Translations under genes and position numbers: made by a program | The notes under the pieces: generated by a model | The model's database searches: none | What the model was told of the DNA's origin: nothing | What the model saw: only the letters and a program-made list of their open reading frames with translations | Shown: positions 60,184 through 64,000 of the stretch, piece by piece | Layout of the letters: each line of letters opens with the position of its first letter | Position numbering within the stretch: position 1 is the stretch's first letter | Assembly: GCF_900143185.1 (NCBI RefSeq) | Contig: NZ_FSRQ01000002.1 | Span: 1-64,000 of the forward strand | Length of the DNA: 64,000 nucleotides | Source of the DNA: Chryseobacterium scophthalmum | Lineage (GTDB): Bacteria; Bacteroidota; Bacteroidia; Flavobacteriales; Weeksellaceae | Direction of reading: 5' to 3'

Positions 60184-60915
60184 TTACGAATAAATTCCTC
60201 CGTTAATATTAATAATTTCTCCTGTGATGTAAGAAGATTTTTTTGATGCTAAAAATGCAACTAAATCTGCCACTTCTTCTGCTTCACCAAATCTGTTTGC
60301 AGGAATCATTGTTTTTAATTCATCTTCGTTAAAATCCTGCGTCATATCTGTTTTTATGAAACCCGGAGCAACTGCATTTACAGTGATATTTCTTTTTGCA
60401 ACTTCCTGAGCCAAAGCTTTTGTCGCTCCGACCAAAGCACCTTTCGCAGCAGAATAATTGGTTTGTCCCGCAGTTCCTTTTACTCCGGAAACAGAGACCA
60501 TATTGATAATTCTGCCGTATTTGTTTCTCAGCAACTTTTGAATAAAGAAGTTCGTCACATTATAGAAACCATTTAAACTTGTGTTAATCACAGAATTCCA
60601 GTCTTCAATTGGCATCCACATGAATAATCCGTCTCTTGTAATTCCTGCGTTGTTTACGATAATTTCAACTACAGAATTTGGATTATTTTCCTGCCATTCA
60701 TTTAAAACTTTTTGAGTTTCTTCAGCATTTCCTACATCGAATTTAAGAATTTCTCCTGTAGAACCCAATTCTTCCACTTTAGCCAAAGTTTCCTTTGCTG
60801 CAGTTTCGTTTGAAGTATAATTAATTAAAATATGCTCGATTTTCTCTTCAGCCAGTTTTATACAGATTGCTCTTCCGATTCCGCGGGAACCACCTGTTAC
60901 AATTGCACATTTCAT
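60184..60915 (-). CDS. fabG: 3-oxoacyl-ACP reductase, FabG-type SDR
   Basis: 243 residues. Cofactor motif TGGSRGIGRAICIKL, NNAG motif IVNNAGITRDGLFMWM, catalytic YSAAK (YxxxK) and PGFIKTDM. It reduces beta-ketoacyl-ACP with NAD(P)H, and serves each elongation cycle of the polyene. The symbol is used for the family, since an additional housekeeping fabG is expected elsewhere in the genome. It is the second gene after TAL in the minus-strand operon, 47 bases after the TAL stop. Confidence 0.95.
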   Translation of the reverse strand: MKCAIVTGGSRGIGRAICIKLAEEKIEHILINYTSNETAAKETLAKVEELGSTGEILKFDVGNAEETQKVLNEWQENNPNSVVEIIVNNAGITRDGLFMWMPIEDWNSVINTSLNGFYNVTNFFIQKLLRNKYGRIINMVSVSGVKGTAGQTNYSAAKGALVGATKALAQEVAKRNITVNAVAPGFIKTDMTQDFNEDELKTMIPANRFGEAEEVADLVAFLASKKSSYITGEIININGGIYS

Positions 60916-60962
60916 ATGTGTTTCAGTTTATTTATATATTGACAACTAAAAGTAGCCAATAA

Positions 60963-62483
60963 TTACATTGTCTTTAAATATTTTTTCACTTCCTCCAAAT
61001 AAGGATACATCACCATATCATTTGAAAATGCAGGAATAATTTTTCTGATTTCATCGTACAGCTCTTTTGTTTTAGATGAAACTTGTTCTTGAAAACCAAG
61101 ATATTCAATCCCCTGAACAATCGTAATCGCCTCAATAGAAAGTACTTCAAACGCATTTTCAATTACTTTTCTGCAAATTACCGCTGCATTTGTTCCCATA
61201 CTTACAATATCCTGATTATCATTATTGTTCGGAATACTGTGAACATACATAGGATTCGACAACATCTGGCTTTCCGCAGTTGTAGAAGTCGCTGTAAACT
61301 GAACACCCTGCATCCCGAAATTAAATCCTAATTTACCCAAATTAACAAATGGAGGTAAAATTTCATTGATTTTTGAATTTAAAAGATAATTCAATTGTCT
61401 TTCAGCTAACATAGTCAACTTCGTTACAACAATTTTCAGCTTATCCATTTCCAAAGAAATATAATCTCCATGGAAGTTTCCGCCGTGGTAAACGTGTTGA
61501 TCTTTTACATTGATAATTGGGTTATCGTTTGCTGAATTGATCTCATTTTCTAATACTTTTTCAGTGTATTCTAAAGTATCTAAAACCGGACCTAAAATCT
61601 GAGGAACACATCTTAAAGAATAATATTCCTGTACTTTTTCTTTGAAAACCTTTTCCTGTTCTTCAAAGTGAGTATATAAATGATCTGCTCTTTTTCTGAT
61701 TAATTTACTATCAGCTAAATGGTGACGCATTTTTTCTGCGATTTTCTGCTGACCTGCGTGAAGTTTTGTTCCGTTCAGTACTTCAGAAAAATGATCATCG
61801 TATGCCTGAACAATTTCATTGATTGCACAAGATAATTTTAATGAAATTTCAGTTAATTGATTGGCTTTGTATGCGTTTACAATTCCAATTCCTGACATTA
61901 CCGAAGTTCCGTTCATTAAAGCTAAACCTTCACGAATTTCAACCTGAATAGGTTCTAAACCTTCAGTTTCGAAAACTTCTTTTGTCGATTTTCTTTCTCC
62001 TTTATAGAAAACTTCGCCTTCACCAATTAAAACTAAAGCCAAATGTGCCAATTGCACCAAATCACCACTTGCTCCAACACCTCCGTGTTCAAAAATAAGC
62101 GGTGTAATATCTCTGTTAATTAATTCTTTAAGTAAATTCACAACAGATTCATGAACTCCGGAATTTCCAAGTGATAAAGTATTCAGTCTTGCCAACATAC
62201 TAGCTTTCACTTCATCTGCAGGAAGCGGATTTCCAATCCCTGAAGAATGACTTCTGATTAAATTATATTGAAGTTGATGAGTATCTTCATCACTGATTTT
62301 AAACTGAGCCATCGGTCCGAAACCCGTATTCACTCCATAAATTACTTTATTTTTTGAAAATTCTTTCAGAAAAGAAAAGCTCTCATTCACCCTCTGGAGA
62401 AGTGATTGATCTAATTCTATGCTTTCATTTTCGATAATAATTCTCTGAAAATCTCTCAGTTCTAAAAAGTTATTTATTTTCAT
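60963..62483 (-). CDS. tal: Tyrosine ammonia-lyase of the HAL/PAL/TAL family
   Basis: 506 residues from ATG 62483 (a TTG one codon upstream is less likely). The Ala-Ser-Gly triad that forms the MIO prosthetic group lies in HGGVGASGDLVQL. The N-terminal YGVNTGFG and the selectivity segment NLIRSHSSG are followed by the NDNPI and GGNFHGDY motifs. The whole sequence is close to the characterised Flavobacterium johnsoniae TAL as I remember it. It deaminates L-tyrosine to 4-coumarate, the starter of the flexirubin chromophore. It heads the minus-strand operon, and its promoter faces that of the halogenase-like gene. Confidence 0.93.
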   Translation of the reverse strand: MKINNFLELRDFQRIIIENESIELDQSLLQRVNESFSFLKEFSKNKVIYGVNTGFGPMAQFKISDEDTHQLQYNLIRSHSSGIGNPLPADEVKASMLARLNTLSLGNSGVHESVVNLLKELINRDITPLIFEHGGVGASGDLVQLAHLALVLIGEGEVFYKGERKSTKEVFETEGLEPIQVEIREGLALMNGTSVMSGIGIVNAYKANQLTEISLKLSCAINEIVQAYDDHFSEVLNGTKLHAGQQKIAEKMRHHLADSKLIRKRADHLYTHFEEQEKVFKEKVQEYYSLRCVPQILGPVLDTLEYTEKVLENEINSANDNPIINVKDQHVYHGGNFHGDYISLEMDKLKIVVTKLTMLAERQLNYLLNSKINEILPPFVNLGKLGFNFGMQGVQFTATSTTAESQMLSNPMYVHSIPNNNDNQDIVSMGTNAAVICRKVIENAFEVLSIEAITIVQGIEYLGFQEQVSSKTKELYDEIRKIIPAFSNDMVMYPYLEEVKKYLKTM

Positions 62484-62508
62484 CAATTAAAAGTAATGGT
62501 ATATAATT

Positions 62509-62550
62509 TTGTAAGATATAATTAATTGTCACTAATTTTGCGCAAAGATA
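62509..62550. promoter_or_regulatory. Interlocked divergent promoters for TAL and the halogenase-like gene
   Basis: The plus-strand -7 element TAATTTTG (62533-62540), with a TTG at 62509-62511 (21-base spacing), drives the gene at 62569. The minus-strand -7 element TATCTTTG (62550-62543), followed by C, drives tal. The two -7 elements face each other, 2 bases apart, so RNA polymerase cannot use both at once. Confidence 0.65.
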
Positions 62551-62568
62551 AAAAGTTTTATTAAACAA

Positions 62569-63813
62569 ATGGACAAAGAAATTGTTGATGTTTTAGTAAT
62601 TGGAGCTGGACCTTCCGGATGCGTATCTTCTGCTTATTTGAAGAAGAATAACATCAATGTGAAAGTAGTTGAAAAAACAAAATTCCCAAGACTTGTTGTT
62701 GGCGAAAGCCTTATTCCCAGAGTGATGGATCATTTTGATGAAGCCGGATTGTTTCCTGCGTTAGATAAAATGGGCTTTGAAAAAAAATTGGGAGCTCGTT
62801 TTATGCGAGGAAATGAAGTCTGTATTTTTGACTTCAGCAACAAATTCGGAGAAGGATGGGATTGGACTTGGCAAGTTCCGAGAGCTGATTTTGACAATAC
62901 TCTGGCTCAGGAAGTCATCAACAAAGGAATTGATCTTGAATTTGAAACAGAAGTTATCGGCATTGAATTTAACGGAACAGATTCTGTCACAACCGTTAAA
63001 ACTAAAGACGGAAAAACTAAAGAAATCCACGCAAAATTCGTAATTGATTCCAGTGGTTACGGAAGAGTTTTACCGAGACTTTTAGACTTAGAAAAACCAT
63101 CAAAATTGTCTCCACACTCTGCAATTTTTGCTCACGTTGAAGATATCAACAGAGAAGAAGGCGTAGAAGGAACTTTGATTTCTTTTGACATTATTGAAAC
63201 AGAAGTCTGGCTTTGGGTAATTCCTTTTTCCAATGGAAATACGAGCATAGGAATTGTTGGCCCGACTGATTATATCGAAAAATTATCTAAAAATGGAGAC
63301 CCTACAGAAGCTTTAAGAAAAGCAATTTCACTTTCTGATTATTATGTAAAACGTTTTGGTGATGTAGAATTTCTTTTTGAACCAAGACATTTGAAAGATT
63401 ATTCTTGCTCGGTAAAAAGTCTTTACGGTGACGGATTTGCTTTAACAGGAAATGCTTCAGAATTTCTAGATCCTGTTTTTTCTTCGGGAATGGCTTTTGC
63501 AACCGAAGGCGGAATGACAGCTGCAAAACTGGCCATAAGACAATTAAACGGAGAAAAAGTTGATTGGCAAAAAGAATTTGCAGACTATATTTTGTACGGC
63601 GTTGATGTTTTCACAACATATGTAAAAGAGTGGTACACCGGAAATCTTCAGGAATTATTCTTCCACCAACCGGAAAACCCTGATGTTAAGAGAAAAATCT
63701 GCGCAGTTTTGGCAGGATATGTTTGGGATAAAAAAAATACATTTGTGAGAATACATGATACTGCAATTGTGAATCTTGCAAATTTCATTAAAGCAGAAAA
63801 GCAACAAGCATAA
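62569..63813 (+). CDS. FAD-dependent oxidoreductase of the flavin halogenase family
   Basis: 414 residues. The N-terminal FAD motif is VLVIGAGPSGCVSSAYLKK, then KFPRLVVGESLIPR. The halogenase-type motif WxWxxP is seen in GWDWTWQVPRADFD, and the C-terminal motif FLDPVFSSGMAFA matches FxDPxFSxG. These features place it with halogenases and related phenol hydroxylases. Since flexirubins may carry ring chlorine or hydroxyl groups, it may modify the aromatic ring. Whether it chlorinates, hydroxylates or does something else cannot be decided from sequence. It diverges from tal and ends in a strong terminator. Confidence 0.9.
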   Translation: MDKEIVDVLVIGAGPSGCVSSAYLKKNNINVKVVEKTKFPRLVVGESLIPRVMDHFDEAGLFPALDKMGFEKKLGARFMRGNEVCIFDFSNKFGEGWDWTWQVPRADFDNTLAQEVINKGIDLEFETEVIGIEFNGTDSVTTVKTKDGKTKEIHAKFVIDSSGYGRVLPRLLDLEKPSKLSPHSAIFAHVEDINREEGVEGTLISFDIIETEVWLWVIPFSNGNTSIGIVGPTDYIEKLSKNGDPTEALRKAISLSDYYVKRFGDVEFLFEPRHLKDYSCSVKSLYGDGFALTGNASEFLDPVFSSGMAFATEGGMTAAKLAIRQLNGEKVDWQKEFADYILYGVDVFTTYVKEWYTGNLQELFFHQPENPDVKRKICAVLAGYVWDKKNTFVRIHDTAIVNLANFIKAEKQQA

Positions 63814-63846
63814 AAAAGCGGTCTGAATATTTTCAGACCGCTTTTT
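63813..63846. terminator. Bidirectional terminator
   Basis: A 15-bp perfect stem (63813-63827 and 63832-63846, loop tatt) with five T at the plus-strand end and A/T on the other. It overlaps the stop codon of the oxidoreductase and lies 4 bases from the stop of the convergent partial gene. Confidence 0.9.
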
Positions 63847-63849
63847 ATT

Positions 63850-64000
63850 TTATTTTAAAGCTTTTTTCAATTCTTTCCCAAACTCTTTTCCTGTTTTTTC
63901 GTAAGCTGCAGTGATTCTCCCATATTCCATGCTGTAATCGACCTTACTTCCGATTCCTTCAATTTTATCGCCTATAAATTTTGCTAAAACTTTTGAAGGA
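63850..64000 (-). CDS. Partial gene, C-terminal 50 residues
   Basis: An open minus-strand frame runs from the window edge to a stop at 63850. It encodes ...PSKVLAKFIGDKIEGIGSK, VDYSMEYGRITAAYEKTGKEF and GKELKKALK. The start is outside the window, so the product cannot be identified. The C-terminal part looks helical and basic. Confidence 0.7.
   Translation of the reverse strand, partial: PSKVLAKFIGDKIEGIGSKVDYSMEYGRITAAYEKTGKEFGKELKKALK

Overview
The window reads as chromosomal DNA of a Chryseobacterium-like member of the Flavobacteriia (Bacteroidota). The reasons are the AT-rich composition, promoters of the TAnnTTTG type, a Type IX secretion (Por) C-terminal signal, GLPGLI and DUF6089 family proteins, BamA next to two OmpH proteins, a GxxExxY protein, and above all a flexirubin-type aryl polyene pigment cluster whose proteins resemble the Flavobacterium johnsoniae dar/TAL set. 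The genus is an inference. No rRNA, tRNA, CRISPR or insertion sequence was recognised.

Layout. 1-1454: gene-free, rich in degenerate repeats and REP-like palindromes. 1455-17029 (minus strand): envelope genes, namely a secreted unknown protein, RfbD, a thioesterase, OmpH x2, BamA, UppS and DUF6089, then a capsule/exopolysaccharide group (Wzc kinase, Wza-like export lipoprotein, WecA/MraY-like phosphoglycosyltransferase, GT2), an arginase-fold protein and a beta-propeller glycosidase. 17300-26837: a lipoprotein, TopA, a large T9SS-secreted protein with an internal duplication, and two polytopic membrane proteins, one EpsG-like.

27028-63813 is the pigment region. A first plus-strand block (27028-33688) holds the MMPL exporter/acyltransferase/degenerate methyltransferase fusion, DarA, DarB and two hot-dog dehydratases, and closes with a strong terminator. 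An accessory island follows (33776-39903): a small unknown protein, a frameshifted GLPGLI gene, an M16 peptidase, and a lipoprotein with a permuted papain-like domain paired with a small membrane protein, which looks like an effector/immunity unit. A second plus-strand block (40004-53722) holds a BtrH-like acyltransferase, an ABC transporter, a thioesterase, ketosynthases, a chain-length-factor-like protein, ACP, a deacetylase, LolA, a dehydratase and GT2-DUF2062. A GxxExxY gene and a ParE-type toxin-antitoxin pair sit inside it. The convergent minus-strand block (62483 down to 53897) starts with tyrosine ammonia-lyase, then FabG, KS, ACP, a LpxL-like acyltransferase, a CrtI-like oxidoreductase and a C45 acyltransferase/hydrolase. 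A halogenase-like flavoprotein diverges from the TAL promoter.

How they fit together (inference from the families): TAL makes 4-coumarate, which is loaded on an ACP and extended by KS/CLF, FabG and hot-dog dehydratases into an aryl polyene. DarB and DarA make the dialkylresorcinol. An acyltransferase joins the two, and the MMPL, ABC and LolA proteins take the product to the outer membrane. The aryl-ACP ligase and any dedicated phosphopantetheinyl transferase are not in the window. The most unusual non-coding feature is a family of four inverted repeats that bracket the ACP and the ACP-KS genes.
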